A DNA stretch of 15,893 nucleotides, from assembly GCA_004297865.1 (NCBI GenBank), contig SCSO01000034.1, positions 1 through 15,893 of the forward strand, given 5' to 3'. This DNA is from Legionella sp. (GTDB lineage Bacteria > Pseudomonadota > Gammaproteobacteria > Legionellales > Legionellaceae). Below are positions 1 to 7,809 of the stretch, piece after piece. The translations under genes and the position numbers were made by a program. Under the pieces are notes generated by a model. The model was not told the origin of the DNA and did no database searches. It worked only from the letters and a program-made list of their open reading frames with translations. The first letter of the stretch is position 1, and every line of letters starts with the position of its first letter.

Positions 1-73
1 CACAACCCCAGAGTTCATATCCCATATCTTCCACAGTAGGAGATAATAATTGTACTAATTCGTTTTGCAGCAT
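1..73 (-). CDS. rimP: Ribosome maturation factor RimP, N-terminal fragment (cut by window edge)
   Basis: Reading the minus strand from the ATG at 73 gives 24 codons before the window ends: MLQNELVQLLSPTVEDMGYE followed by LWGC. The pattern 'L..LL.PTVE.MGYELWG' is the characteristic start of RimP (YhbC/YlxS), the protein needed for maturation of the 30S ribosomal subunit. Its position just downstream of an initiator tRNA is the classic gamma-proteobacterial metY-rimP-nusA-infB arrangement, which supports the call; nusA and infB would lie outside the window. No clear Shine-Dalgarno sequence precedes the ATG (the bases before it are GTGTTGTATAAACT), and a terminator-like hairpin ends 15 nt before the start codon, so expression may be controlled at the leader. 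Only the N-terminus can be judged here. Confidence 0.88.
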   Translation of the reverse strand, partial: MLQNELVQLLSPTVEDMGYELWGC

Positions 74-87
74 AGTTTATACAACAC

Positions 88-106
88 AAAAAGGGCGCAT
101 ACGCCC
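88..106 (-). terminator. Terminator-like hairpin in the rimP leader (possible attenuator)
   Basis: On the minus strand a perfect 5-bp GC stem GGGCG/CGCCC (93-97 with 102-106) closes a 4-nt loop and is followed directly by five T (88-92), the form of an intrinsic terminator. It ends 15 nt before the rimP ATG. A second stem, CAAGTC/GACTTG (106-111 with 119-124, 7-nt loop), lies immediately upstream on the transcript and shares base 106. A terminator this close to a start codon, after the tRNA operon has already been ended by another terminator, suggests attenuation of rimP and its downstream operon; Rfam has a putative gamma-proteobacterial rimP-leader attenuator as precedent. The stem is short, so termination may be partial. 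Confidence 0.6.
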
Positions 107-149
107 AAGTCTGTAACTGACTTGGATTCAGACCCTATTTTAAGATAAT

Positions 150-172
150 AAAAAACCCCATAAATGGGGTTT
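150..172 (-). terminator. Intrinsic terminator downstream of tRNA-fMet
   Basis: On the minus strand an 8-bp stem AAACCCCA/TGGGGTTT (165-172 with 153-160) closes a TTTA loop. The stem's last three T continue into three more (150-152), giving a six-T run, then ATTATC. It begins 10 nt after the CCA end of the initiator tRNA, so it fits as the end of the transcript carrying nuo and tRNA-fMet. On the plus strand the hairpin is not followed by a T run, so it works in one direction only. Confidence 0.85.
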
Positions 173-181
173 CAAAAATAG

Positions 182-258
<77 letters not shown>

Positions 259-271
259 TCAACTGAGGCCA

Positions 272-300
272 AGTATACTTGCCCTCCCTAGGCTTAGCAA
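272..300 (-). promoter_or_regulatory. Sigma70-type promoter for tRNA-fMet
   Basis: On the minus strand TTGCTA (295-300) and TATACT (272-277) are separated by exactly 17 nt, a good match to the consensus -35 and -10 boxes. Thirteen bases separate the -10 box from the mature 5' end of the tRNA, so a start 6-8 nt after the box would leave a leader of about 5-7 nt for RNase P to remove. The bases just after the -10 box, TGGCCTC, are rather GC-rich, as in stable-RNA promoters under stringent control; that last point is inference. The -10 box lies within the 12-bp perfect palindrome CAAGTATACTTG (270-281). The promoter sits wholly in the 55-nt gap after nuoN. Confidence 0.78.
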
Positions 301-313
301 GTACTTTTGCGAA

Positions 314-1756
314 TTAATTCACAAATGCATTAATACAGGCACCGATTAGCGCTCCTGGAAAAATCCCTAAAAATAATAAGGATAGACAATTAATGGAATA
401 GACCACGGTATTGCCCTTGCTAATCATGACTGGTTCAGTATTTGTAGGTTGCTCGAAATACATGATTTTGATAATTCTTAAATAGTAATAAGCGCCGATA
501 ACGGTAAACAACAAACCTAAAATGGCTACCCCAGTCATATGCACGTCTACTAATGCTTTTAATACCAATAACTTAGTAAAGAAACCTACTGTGGGAGGTA
601 CCCCTGCCATAGAAAACATGACGATTAACATCATAAACGCAAGCCAGGGGCTGCGCTTATTCAAGCCTTTTAAATCTTCAACGTTATCAATCTCCATGCC
701 TTGACTAGACATGAGGACTACTAAACCAAAAGCCGCAGCCGACATGAGTGAATAAACAAGAATATAGTAGAGTGCTGCCGAATAACCAGCGGCGGTTCCT
801 GCCAAAATCCCAAATAAGGCGTAACCAACATGAGCAATCGCAGAATAAGCAAAGAGACGCTTAATACTGGTTTGCACCACCGCTAATAAATTACCTAAAC
901 CTGCAGACAATAAAGACATCACCAACAGAATTTGTTGCCAATGCATGGCCGCGTCGGCTAAGCCAATAGTCAGTAATCTAAACGCCATACCCAAAGCCGC
1001 AATCTTGGGTGCAGTACTAATGAATAAAGTCACTGAACTTGGAGCACCTTGGTACACATCCGGAGCCCACATGTGGAATGGCACTGCAGCCAGTTTAAAA
1101 CCAATTCCAGCGAGTAAAAATACCATAGCAAAAGACAGTAAGGTATTTTGTTGTTGCCAGTTTAAAGAAATTTCATGCGCAACTTCTAAGAGATCAAGTT
1201 TACCTGTCGCTCCATATACTAAAGAAATACCATACAGCAGCATGCCTGAAGCAATTGCTCCCATCACGAAATATTTCATTGCCGCTTCAGAAGAATCGCT
1301 GTCTGTTCTCCGAATTGCAGTCATGGCATAGAGGGGAAGTGACATTAATTCTAAACCTAAATACACTGTGAGCATGGAATGTGCAGAAACTAAAATCATC
1401 ATGCCTAGGGTTGAAAACATACCTAACACATAATAATCACCTGAAGGCATTTGGCGCTCATCGATATAGCTTCTAGAATAAATAAAACTTAAGAATACAG
1501 TTAGGTAGATAAAAAATTTCATCAAATGCGCAACATCATCACTCACAAATAAGCCATTAAGAATGATTAGTTTAAAATTACCAATAAAAAGGTAACTAAC
1601 TATTGCTGCGGCTAGAAGACCTAAACAAGAAATAGAGTAAGCAATGGCTTTGCAGCGTGGGCGGAAAAATAAATCTCCCAATAAAGCAAGGCATGCACTG
1701 ACCAACACAATCATTTCAGGCAATGCGACATGGATATTTTCAAGTATTGCTATCAT
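314..1756 (-). CDS. nuoN: NADH:quinone oxidoreductase subunit N (antiporter-like, membrane arm)
   Basis: A 480-residue polytopic inner-membrane protein of about 14 helices, one of the three antiporter-like proton-pumping subunits of complex I. It is the one packed closest to the NuoA/H/J/K module. The family's charged residues are visible: E136 in LGLELMSLPLYAM, K221 in GIGFKLAAVPFHMW, and the PFHMWAPDVYQGAP motif around 227-240. Length is close to E. coli NuoN (485). The ATG at 1756 is preceded by AAGG 9 nt upstream, inside the 11-nt gap after nuoM. It is the last nuo gene. No terminator follows it, so transcripts probably read into tRNA-fMet 55 nt downstream. I see no frameshift or missing key residue. 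Confidence 0.97.
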   Translation of the reverse strand: MIAILENIHVALPEMIVLVSACLALLGDLFFRPRCKAIAYSISCLGLLAAAIVSYLFIGNFKLIILNGLFVSDDVAHLMKFFIYLTVFLSFIYSRSYIDERQMPSGDYYVLGMFSTLGMMILVSAHSMLTVYLGLELMSLPLYAMTAIRRTDSDSSEAAMKYFVMGAIASGMLLYGISLVYGATGKLDLLEVAHEISLNWQQQNTLLSFAMVFLLAGIGFKLAAVPFHMWAPDVYQGAPSSVTLFISTAPKIAALGMAFRLLTIGLADAAMHWQQILLVMSLLSAGLGNLLAVVQTSIKRLFAYSAIAHVGYALFGILAGTAAGYSAALYYILVYSLMSAAAFGLVVLMSSQGMEIDNVEDLKGLNKRSPWLAFMMLIVMFSMAGVPPTVGFFTKLLVLKALVDVHMTGVAILGLLFTVIGAYYYLRIIKIMYFEQPTNTEPVMISKGNTVVYSINCLSLLFLGIFPGALIGACINAFVN

Positions 1757-1767
1757 TTGGTTTAACC

Positions 1768-3273
1768 TTACAATTTGGATTTATCAGCTAACTCTATAGT
1801 ATGGCTTACAGTTTGATGCACATAAGTCAACATGGGTTTTGGATAAACCCCCATGGCTATGACCATCAACGCTAATAATACATACGAACAGAGCTCAAAA
1901 CCGGAAATATCTTTTAATTTAGCTACCTTATCATTGGCAATAGGTCCAAAAATAACTCGCTTATACATCCATAACGTATAGGCAGCACCAATAATTAAAG
2001 TCGTAGCAGCCCAAAAGGTGACCCAGAACCCAGCTTTCAGACTCCCTAAAATCACCATGAATTCGCCAACAAAACCTGAAGTACCAGGTAATCCCGCATT
2101 TGCCATGGCAAAGAGCATAAAGAAAGAAGCGAAGATTGGCATCGTATTGACTATACCGCCAAAGTCACTTAAAAGTCGGGTATGCATTCGATCATAGATA
2201 AAGCCTACCCCAGCAAACATCGCACTGGATACAAAGGCATGAGAAATCATCACCACTATGGCACCTTCGAGCACTAAACCCGCATTGCTAACACCATACT
2301 GATGAGAAATCGCAAAAATGGCAAAACAACCTAAAGTAACAAATCCCATATGTGATATTGAAGAATAAGCAATTAAGCGTTTCATATCTTTTTGAATAAT
2401 GGCTACCAGGCCAATATACACAACGGCAATTAATGATAAGGCAACCATAACTCCCGCATAATGATTACAGGCGTCTGGGACGATAGGAAGAGAGAAACGG
2501 ATAAAACCGTAAGCTCCAAGTTTTAATAAAATAGCTGCTAAAATGACGGACCCGCCTGCTGGTGCTTCCGTATGGGCGTCAGGTAACCAAGTATGGACTG
2601 GAAACATCGGAATCTTAATTGCAAATCCTAAGAAGAAAGCAATAAAAATTAAGGTTTGTGCGGTCATGCTCAGTTTAATCGCATAGAACGTTTCAATTTT
2701 AAATGATCCGGCGATATAACCCATATACAAAAAGCTAGCCAACATTAAGACAGAACCTAAGAAGGTATAGAGGAAAAACTTGATGGCTGCATAAATGCGA
2801 TTGTCCGATCCCCAAATACCAATAATTAGGTACATCGGTATTAATGTTGCTTCCCAGAAGATATAAAACAAAATAGCATCTAGCGCGGAAAAGACTCCTA
2901 CCAATAAACCCTGCATGATTAAAAAGGCAGATAAATATTGAGCGACACGATTTGTAATACTACTCCAAGTGGCTAAAATCACAATTAAATTGGTAAAAAT
3001 ACTTAGCGCGATCAGCAATAAGGACAGTCCATCAATGCCCACGGAATAATTGATCCCTAAAGCAGGCATCCAAGGTATTTCTTCTACAAATTGCATGGAG
3101 GCTTTATTAAGATCAAATCCCCAAAAAAGTGGAGCGCACATAATTAAACACAGTAATACTGTAAATAATGCGATGAAACGCGAAATATTGGGTTTGTTGT
3201 CATCACCAGTAAGTAGAACAAAAACACCACCAATGATTGGCAACCAAATTAATAAATTAAGCAAATGATGCAT
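1768..3273 (-). CDS. nuoM: NADH:quinone oxidoreductase subunit M (antiporter-like, membrane arm)
   Basis: A 501-residue membrane protein, about 14 helices, the middle proton-pumping antiporter-like subunit of complex I. Key residues of the family are in place: E141 in FYIFWEATLIPMYLIIGIWG, K220 in GFAIKIPMFPVHTWLPDAHTEAP, and K251 in LLKLGAYGF. The VHTWLPDAHTEAP stretch (226-238) is the clearest family signature. Length matches E. coli NuoM (about 509). The ATG at 3273 follows AAGGTG by 6 nt, 15 nt after the nuoL stop. Two adjacent His codons (2-3) open the protein. It sits in the conserved L-M-N order, and nothing looks damaged. Confidence 0.97.
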   Translation of the reverse strand: MHHLLNLLIWLPIIGGVFVLLTGDDNKPNISRFIALFTVLLCLIMCAPLFWGFDLNKASMQFVEEIPWMPALGINYSVGIDGLSLLLIALSIFTNLIVILATWSSITNRVAQYLSAFLIMQGLLVGVFSALDAILFYIFWEATLIPMYLIIGIWGSDNRIYAAIKFFLYTFLGSVLMLASFLYMGYIAGSFKIETFYAIKLSMTAQTLIFIAFFLGFAIKIPMFPVHTWLPDAHTEAPAGGSVILAAILLKLGAYGFIRFSLPIVPDACNHYAGVMVALSLIAVVYIGLVAIIQKDMKRLIAYSSISHMGFVTLGCFAIFAISHQYGVSNAGLVLEGAIVVMISHAFVSSAMFAGVGFIYDRMHTRLLSDFGGIVNTMPIFASFFMLFAMANAGLPGTSGFVGEFMVILGSLKAGFWVTFWAATTLIIGAAYTLWMYKRVIFGPIANDKVAKLKDISGFELCSYVLLALMVIAMGVYPKPMLTYVHQTVSHTIELADKSKL

Positions 3274-3288
3274 ATTGTCACCTTACCT

Positions 3289-5262
3289 TCAACCCAGAAT
3301 CAACCAGCATAAAAAACCCATTACTCCTAATACCATCACTGTTGCGTAATGATATAAGTAACCGCTTTGCATGGAACGTCCTTTTGTAGAGAACCAACGT
3401 ACAAGACGTCCGCTTCCATTAACCACAAAGCCATCAATTAATTTTTGATCGCCTATGGAATAAAATGCACGTCCTAATCCTTTTGTCCCTTTGACAAACA
3501 CGAGTTCGTTAAATCGATCAAATCCATATTTGTCCACAAGAATTTTATAGATTACGGAAATATGCCGGGCCAAATAACTTGGAATGCTAGGTACTGCGAT
3601 ATAGCAAATCCAAGCAATGACCGTTCCCGCAAGTGTTAACCAGAAGGTCAATGAGTTCAGGGAATGTAAAGCGCTAGCTAAAGGAGAAGTTACTTCATGC
3701 GCTAATTCAGCCAACACATTATGCTCTGGTAATACAAAGAGAGAGCTAGCTAATAAAGTCGGTTCATTAAATAGGATAGGCATATATAGCACATAACCTA
3801 ACATAATGGATGGAATAGCTAGCAACACTAAGGGAAGCCAGACTACCCAAGGTGATTCATGAACATGGTCAAAAGTATGCTTATCCATTCTCGGAGTACC
3901 ATGGAAAGTCATGAATAAAGATCTAAATGTATACAAGGCGGTAACCATCGCACCCAATGAAACGCAGAAATAGGCATAACTGGCACCAGGAATTTGCGAT
4001 AATTGTGCGGCTTCAATAATAGTATCTTTAGAATAAAACCCAGAAAAAGGTGGGAAGGCGCACAATGCTAAACTTCCAATAACATAGGTCGCATAAGTGA
4101 TCGGCATTTTATTCCACAAACCACCCATTTTACGCATATCTTGTTCATGGTGCATTCCAATAATAACTGAACCAGCCCCTAAGAATAATAGTGCTTTAAA
4201 ACAAGCATGGGTTAGGAGGTGAAACATTCCAGCGCTGTAGGCTGAAGCGCCCATTCCTACCATCATATAGCCTAATTGCGATAAGGTGGAATAAGCAACC
4301 ACTCGCTTAATGTCGTTCATCACTAATGCTAAGATTCCGGTAAATAATGCGCCTGTCGCCCCAATCACTAATACAACTGTCAAAGCTGTAGTTGATAGTT
4401 CTATCATCGGCGAAATTCGGGCGATCATAAACACCCCAGCAGTCACCATGGTTGCTGCGTGGATGAGTGCAGAAATCGGAGTAGGACCTTCCATTGATTC
4501 TGGTAACCAGACATGCAAAGGTACTTGAGCTGATTTACCCATAGCACCTACATAAAGGAGTATGCAGGTGACGGTCATCACTGACCATGAGTGGCCACTG
4601 AATAGTTCGATGGTTTGGCCAGCTAAAGAACTGGCGCTTTTAAATACTGTTGCGTAATCAAGGCTGCCTGTGTACGCAAAAACGAAAGCAATACCTAATA
4701 CAAAACCAAAGTCTCCTACTCGGTTCACCAAGAAGGCTTTTAAACTTCCTTCTAGGGCAGATTCTTTGTGGTACCAAAAACCGATTAATAAATAAGACAC
4801 CAAACCCACACCTTCCCAGCCAAAGAATAATTGTAAGAAATTATTCGCACTGACTAGCATGAGCATCATAAAGGTAAAGAGAGAAATATAACTGAAGAAA
4901 CGTTGGTAACCATCATCATCGGCCATATAACCAATACTGTAGATATGCACTAACAAAGAAACAAAGGTGACCGTTACTAACATCACTACCGTTAAGGGAT
5001 CAATTAAGAACCCAATACTAAAGTCATAAGGGATTAAGGATCCACCATTGGCCCAGGAATATAAAACACTATTCACGATAGGCGTTGCACCTGAAAGAAT
5101 TTCATAAGCGACATAAGTGGAGAGGAGGAAAGAAATACCTACTCCTGCAATAGTCACGCTGTGCGCACCTACACGACCAATTTGTTGACCTAAAAATCCA
5201 GCAATGATAGAGCCGGTTAAAGGAGCTAAAACAATAATTAAACACAGTTGTAATATACTCAC
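3289..5262 (-). CDS. nuoL: NADH:quinone oxidoreductase subunit L (antiporter-like, distal membrane arm)
   Basis: A 657-residue membrane protein, the most distal proton-pumping subunit of complex I. It has the antiporter core with E150 in LFFGWEGVGLVSYLLIGFW and K243 in YVGAMGKSAQVPLHVWLPES, followed by the HVWLPESMEGPTPISALIHAATMVTAG signature (in two parts around 250-275). The family's C-terminal lateral helix and its final anchor are expected in the hydrophilic and hydrophobic stretches after about residue 500. Length is slightly above E. coli NuoL (613). The start is GTG at 5262: AAAGG lies 8 nt upstream within the last codons of nuoK, the gap to nuoK is only 4 nt, and the protein begins directly with the expected first helix (MSILQLCLIIVLAPLTG). 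Confidence 0.96.
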   Translation of the reverse strand: MSILQLCLIIVLAPLTGSIIAGFLGQQIGRVGAHSVTIAGVGISFLLSTYVAYEILSGATPIVNSVLYSWANGGSLIPYDFSIGFLIDPLTVVMLVTVTFVSLLVHIYSIGYMADDDGYQRFFSYISLFTFMMLMLVSANNFLQLFFGWEGVGLVSYLLIGFWYHKESALEGSLKAFLVNRVGDFGFVLGIAFVFAYTGSLDYATVFKSASSLAGQTIELFSGHSWSVMTVTCILLYVGAMGKSAQVPLHVWLPESMEGPTPISALIHAATMVTAGVFMIARISPMIELSTTALTVVLVIGATGALFTGILALVMNDIKRVVAYSTLSQLGYMMVGMGASAYSAGMFHLLTHACFKALLFLGAGSVIIGMHHEQDMRKMGGLWNKMPITYATYVIGSLALCAFPPFSGFYSKDTIIEAAQLSQIPGASYAYFCVSLGAMVTALYTFRSLFMTFHGTPRMDKHTFDHVHESPWVVWLPLVLLAIPSIMLGYVLYMPILFNEPTLLASSLFVLPEHNVLAELAHEVTSPLASALHSLNSLTFWLTLAGTVIAWICYIAVPSIPSYLARHISVIYKILVDKYGFDRFNELVFVKGTKGLGRAFYSIGDQKLIDGFVVNGSGRLVRWFSTKGRSMQSGYLYHYATVMVLGVMGFLCWLILG

Positions 5263-5266
5263 GATA

Positions 5267-5572
5267 TTAACCTTTTAAATGATTCATCTTGTCTACATCA
5301 ATATTGCCCCGATTTCTATAGAGCAACATCACGATGGCCAAACCAATCGCAGCTTCAGCTGCAGCGACTGTTAAAATAAAAAAGACGAAAATCTGACCGC
5401 TAATCGCTCCGTAATAATGTGAAAAGGCTACAAAGTTGGTATTTACAGCCAATAGCATTAATTCAACACACACTAGGAGCAAAATGATATTTTTACGATT
5501 AAGCATAATGCCTACTAAGCTTAAACCAAACATAATCGCACTTAATATCAGATAATCTTGAACCGGTATCAT
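5267..5572 (-). CDS. nuoK: NADH:quinone oxidoreductase subunit K (membrane arm)
   Basis: A 101-residue protein of three transmembrane helices, the usual length for NuoK (ND4L in mitochondria). The two membrane glutamates that are part of the proton pathway between the quinone site and the antiporter subunits are visible: E37 in LLVCVELMLLAVN and E73 in TVAAAEAAIGLAI, equivalent to E36 and E72 in E. coli. The motif NTNFVAF after E37 is also typical. The ATG at 5572 has GGGGA upstream in the 16-nt gap after nuoJ, and the stop lies 4 nt before nuoL. Confidence 0.97.
   Translation of the reverse strand: MIPVQDYLILSAIMFGLSLVGIMLNRKNIILLLVCVELMLLAVNTNFVAFSHYYGAISGQIFVFFILTVAAAEAAIGLAIVMLLYRNRGNIDVDKMNHLKG
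5271..5275 (-). promoter_or_regulatory. Ribosome binding site deciding the GTG start of nuoL
   Basis: AAAGG lies 8 nt before the GTG at 5260-5262 and is made of the last two sense codons of nuoK. It supports the non-ATG start and implies that translation of nuoL is coupled to that of nuoK, whose stop is 4 nt away. Confidence 0.65.
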
Positions 5573-5588
5573 ATAGGATTCCCCAATT

Positions 5589-6242
5589 TTATTTCTCTGA
5601 CTTCATACTGACTAATCGGACTCGATCTTCTGATCGGGTCATAATTTGATCTGTAATATTTTGTCGTTTACCACGAACTGTATTTCGGTGTACCAAGGTT
5701 ATAGCTGCAACAATAGCAACTAGTAAGATCACTGCAGCCAATTCAAATGCCAAGAAATAGTCGGTATAAAGTACTAAACCTAACGCTTCGGTATTGGATA
5801 CAGGGGTTGCTGTGGCAATAGTATTATTGGTACTTTGCTTATTGCTTTGCGTATCGACAAGAACAGAGCTGCTCGGTTGTACTGAGTTTTTGAATGCATC
5901 ATTGGGTAAAGCCACCATGAGCAAGCCCGTTAATAGTGCCACCATAATTAATCCAATAGGTAGGTAGCGCATAAAATGACTTTTCATGGATTCGACATCA
6001 ATATTAAGCATCATTACTACGAATAAAAACAGCGTCATTACGGCGCCGACATAGACTAATATTAAAATCAAGGCGAGAAACTCGCATTCCGCTAAAATCC
6101 ATAGGGCCGCACTTGCAAAAAAAGTAACTACTAGAAATAACACACAGCGTACAGGGTTATTTTGTGTAATCACCATAAATGCTGAGCCTACAGCAATTAT
6201 TGCAAAAATATAAAATATTACTTGAATCATTAAGTCATGCAT
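5589..6242 (-). CDS. nuoJ: NADH:quinone oxidoreductase subunit J (membrane arm)
   Basis: A 217-residue membrane protein with five predicted helices (about 5-25, 31-50, 56-79, 92-112, 162-184), the ND6 counterpart. The conserved third helix is clear in LILVYVGAVMTLFLFVVMML (60-79), which in structures contains the pi-bulge segment linked to conformational coupling. The protein is longer than E. coli NuoJ (184) mainly because of a Ser/Thr/Asn/Gln-rich linker at about 113-150 between helices 4 and 5, plus a basic C-terminal tail. The linker is hydrophilic and low in complexity, so probably flexible and outside the membrane. The ATG at 6242 has GGTGG just upstream in the 12-nt gap after nuoI. Confidence 0.96.
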   Translation of the reverse strand: MHDLMIQVIFYIFAIIAVGSAFMVITQNNPVRCVLFLVVTFFASAALWILAECEFLALILILVYVGAVMTLFLFVVMMLNIDVESMKSHFMRYLPIGLIMVALLTGLLMVALPNDAFKNSVQPSSSVLVDTQSNKQSTNNTIATATPVSNTEALGLVLYTDYFLAFELAAVILLVAIVAAITLVHRNTVRGKRQNITDQIMTRSEDRVRLVSMKSEK

Positions 6243-6254
6243 TAGACCACCCCA

Positions 6255-6755
6255 TTATCGGTACTTTTCATCTGCAAGACGATCTTTGGCAAGTCTAGCT
6301 TCCAATAAATCACCCACAGCAAGTAGTTTTTCTTTAGTCATGATATTTTGACCACGTTCACTTATGTGGTAGTGCTGTATAGGAGTCACCACAATGGAAT
6401 CTACAGGACATGATTCTTCGCATAAACCGCAGTTAATACACTTAAACATATCAATATCATAACGAGTAGTACGTCGAGACCCGTCTTCTCGTGGCTCTGA
6501 TTCGATGGTAATTGCTAAAGCAGGGCAGACTGCTTCGCAAAGTTTACAAGCAATACAACGCTCTTCTCCGTTAGGATAACGACGCAATGCTAATAATCCA
6601 CGAAAACGCGGCGAAATAGGTGTCCGTTCTTCAGGAAATTGCACTGTAAACTTTTTCTTAAAAAAGTATTTACCTGTCAAGGCTAATCCTGACAGCAGTT
6701 CCAGTAATAAGAAACTGCGAATGTAATGTTTAATATATTGATATATTTTTTTCAT
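6255..6755 (-). CDS. nuoI: NADH:quinone oxidoreductase subunit I (two 4Fe-4S clusters, connecting arm)
   Basis: A 166-residue ferredoxin-like subunit that holds clusters N6a and N6b and passes electrons from NuoG to cluster N2 in NuoB. Two full 4Fe-4S motifs are present: C67, C70, C73, C77 in CIACKLCEAVCP and C106, C109, C112, C116 in CINCGLCEESCP. The N-terminal 1-35 region is an amphipathic, basic segment that lies along the membrane. Length is nearer the mitochondrial/alpha-proteobacterial TYKY form than the E. coli protein (180). The Shine-Dalgarno before the ATG at 6755 is weak (AGAGAAG), and the gene follows nuoH by 18 nt, so coupling to nuoH translation is likely. Confidence 0.97.
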   Translation of the reverse strand: MKKIYQYIKHYIRSFLLLELLSGLALTGKYFFKKKFTVQFPEERTPISPRFRGLLALRRYPNGEERCIACKLCEAVCPALAITIESEPREDGSRRTTRYDIDMFKCINCGLCEESCPVDSIVVTPIQHYHISERGQNIMTKEKLLAVGDLLEARLAKDRLADEKYR

Positions 6756-6773
6756 CGGCTTCTCTATTAACCT

Positions 6774-7796
6774 TTAAAACCAGGGTTTCAGGTGAGTAAT
6801 AACCATTAAGGCTGTCACTATGACCCAAACGATGGTGACCGGAATAAGTACTTTCCAACCTAAACGCATGAGTTGATCATAACGGTAACGGGGGAAGGTC
6901 GCTCTAACCCACAAATAAACAAATAGAAAGAAACTGACTTTTAGTAATAACCATACAAAGCCGGGTACCACATAAAAAATATCATCAATAAAGGAAATGC
7001 CTTCAAAGGGTGATAACCAACCACCCATGAATAATATGCTGATAGCAGTTGAGATCAAAATCATACTGGCGTATTCAGATAAGAAAAAGAGTGCGAAGCC
7101 TACCGCTGAATATTCCACATGGAAGCCCGCAACAATTTCAGATTCCCCTTCAGCCATATCAAAAGGTGCGCGATTGGTTTCTGCAATACCAGCTATCCAA
7201 AATACTAAGAATAAAGGTAACAGTGGTATAAACCACCAATGTAAAATTCCACCTTTTTGTGACAGCACAATGTCAGACAAATTCATGCTTCCCGCAGCAA
7301 GTAACACACCGACGAAAGCAAAACCCATGGCGATCTCATACGATACGGTTTGCGCTGTACTTCGCAAAGCACCAAACATGGCGTACTTAGAGTTAGATGC
7401 CCAACCCGCGATAATGACACCATAGACTCCTAAGGAGCTCATGGCGAAAAGGTATAAAACACCGGCATTGATATTCGCTAATACTACCCCTTGATCAAAA
7501 GGAATAACTGCCCATCCTACTAAAGAAGGGACTAAAGCAAAGAGGGGTGCGATAACAAACAGATATTTATTTGATTTATTTGGAATAATAATTTCTTTAG
7601 TGAGCAATTTAAGTAAATCGGCAAAGGGTTGTAATAATCCTTTAAATCCAACACGGTTGGGTCCTACACGGACTTGGATATACCCAATTACTTTACGCTC
7701 AGCATAAGTAAGATAAGCTACGAATAGTAATAAGGGAATTACTATCACGAGTATTTTAATAACGATCCAAATCAAGATGCCGATATTTTGAAGCAT
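6774..7796 (-). CDS. nuoH: NADH:quinone oxidoreductase subunit H (membrane anchor of the quinone site)
   Basis: A 340-residue protein of about eight helices, the ND1 counterpart, which joins the peripheral arm to the membrane arm and forms the entrance of the quinone chamber. Signatures: YAERKVIGYIQVRVGPNRVG (31-50) with the conserved E33, and the acidic loop GIAETNRAPFDMAEGESEIVAGF (203-225), the most conserved part of the family, containing E206, D213, E216, E218 and E220. Length is close to E. coli NuoH (325). The ATG at 7796 lies 13 nt after the nuoG stop. Nothing looks unusual. Confidence 0.97.
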   Translation of the reverse strand: MLQNIGILIWIVIKILVIVIPLLLFVAYLTYAERKVIGYIQVRVGPNRVGFKGLLQPFADLLKLLTKEIIIPNKSNKYLFVIAPLFALVPSLVGWAVIPFDQGVVLANINAGVLYLFAMSSLGVYGVIIAGWASNSKYAMFGALRSTAQTVSYEIAMGFAFVGVLLAAGSMNLSDIVLSQKGGILHWWFIPLLPLFLVFWIAGIAETNRAPFDMAEGESEIVAGFHVEYSAVGFALFFLSEYASMILISTAISILFMGGWLSPFEGISFIDDIFYVVPGFVWLLLKVSFFLFVYLWVRATFPRYRYDQLMRLGWKVLIPVTIVWVIVTALMVITHLKPWF

Positions 7797-7809
7797 TTTT
7801 ATACCTGTT

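Noticed and set aside
945..1331. Plus-strand open frame of 128 codons opposite nuoN, and similar plus-strand frames elsewhere (for example 6997-7425, 3050-3268, 4310-4528)
   Set aside because: All lie antisense to intact, well-recognised nuo genes, have no recognisable domain or clear ribosome binding site, and are expected by chance opposite membrane-protein genes.
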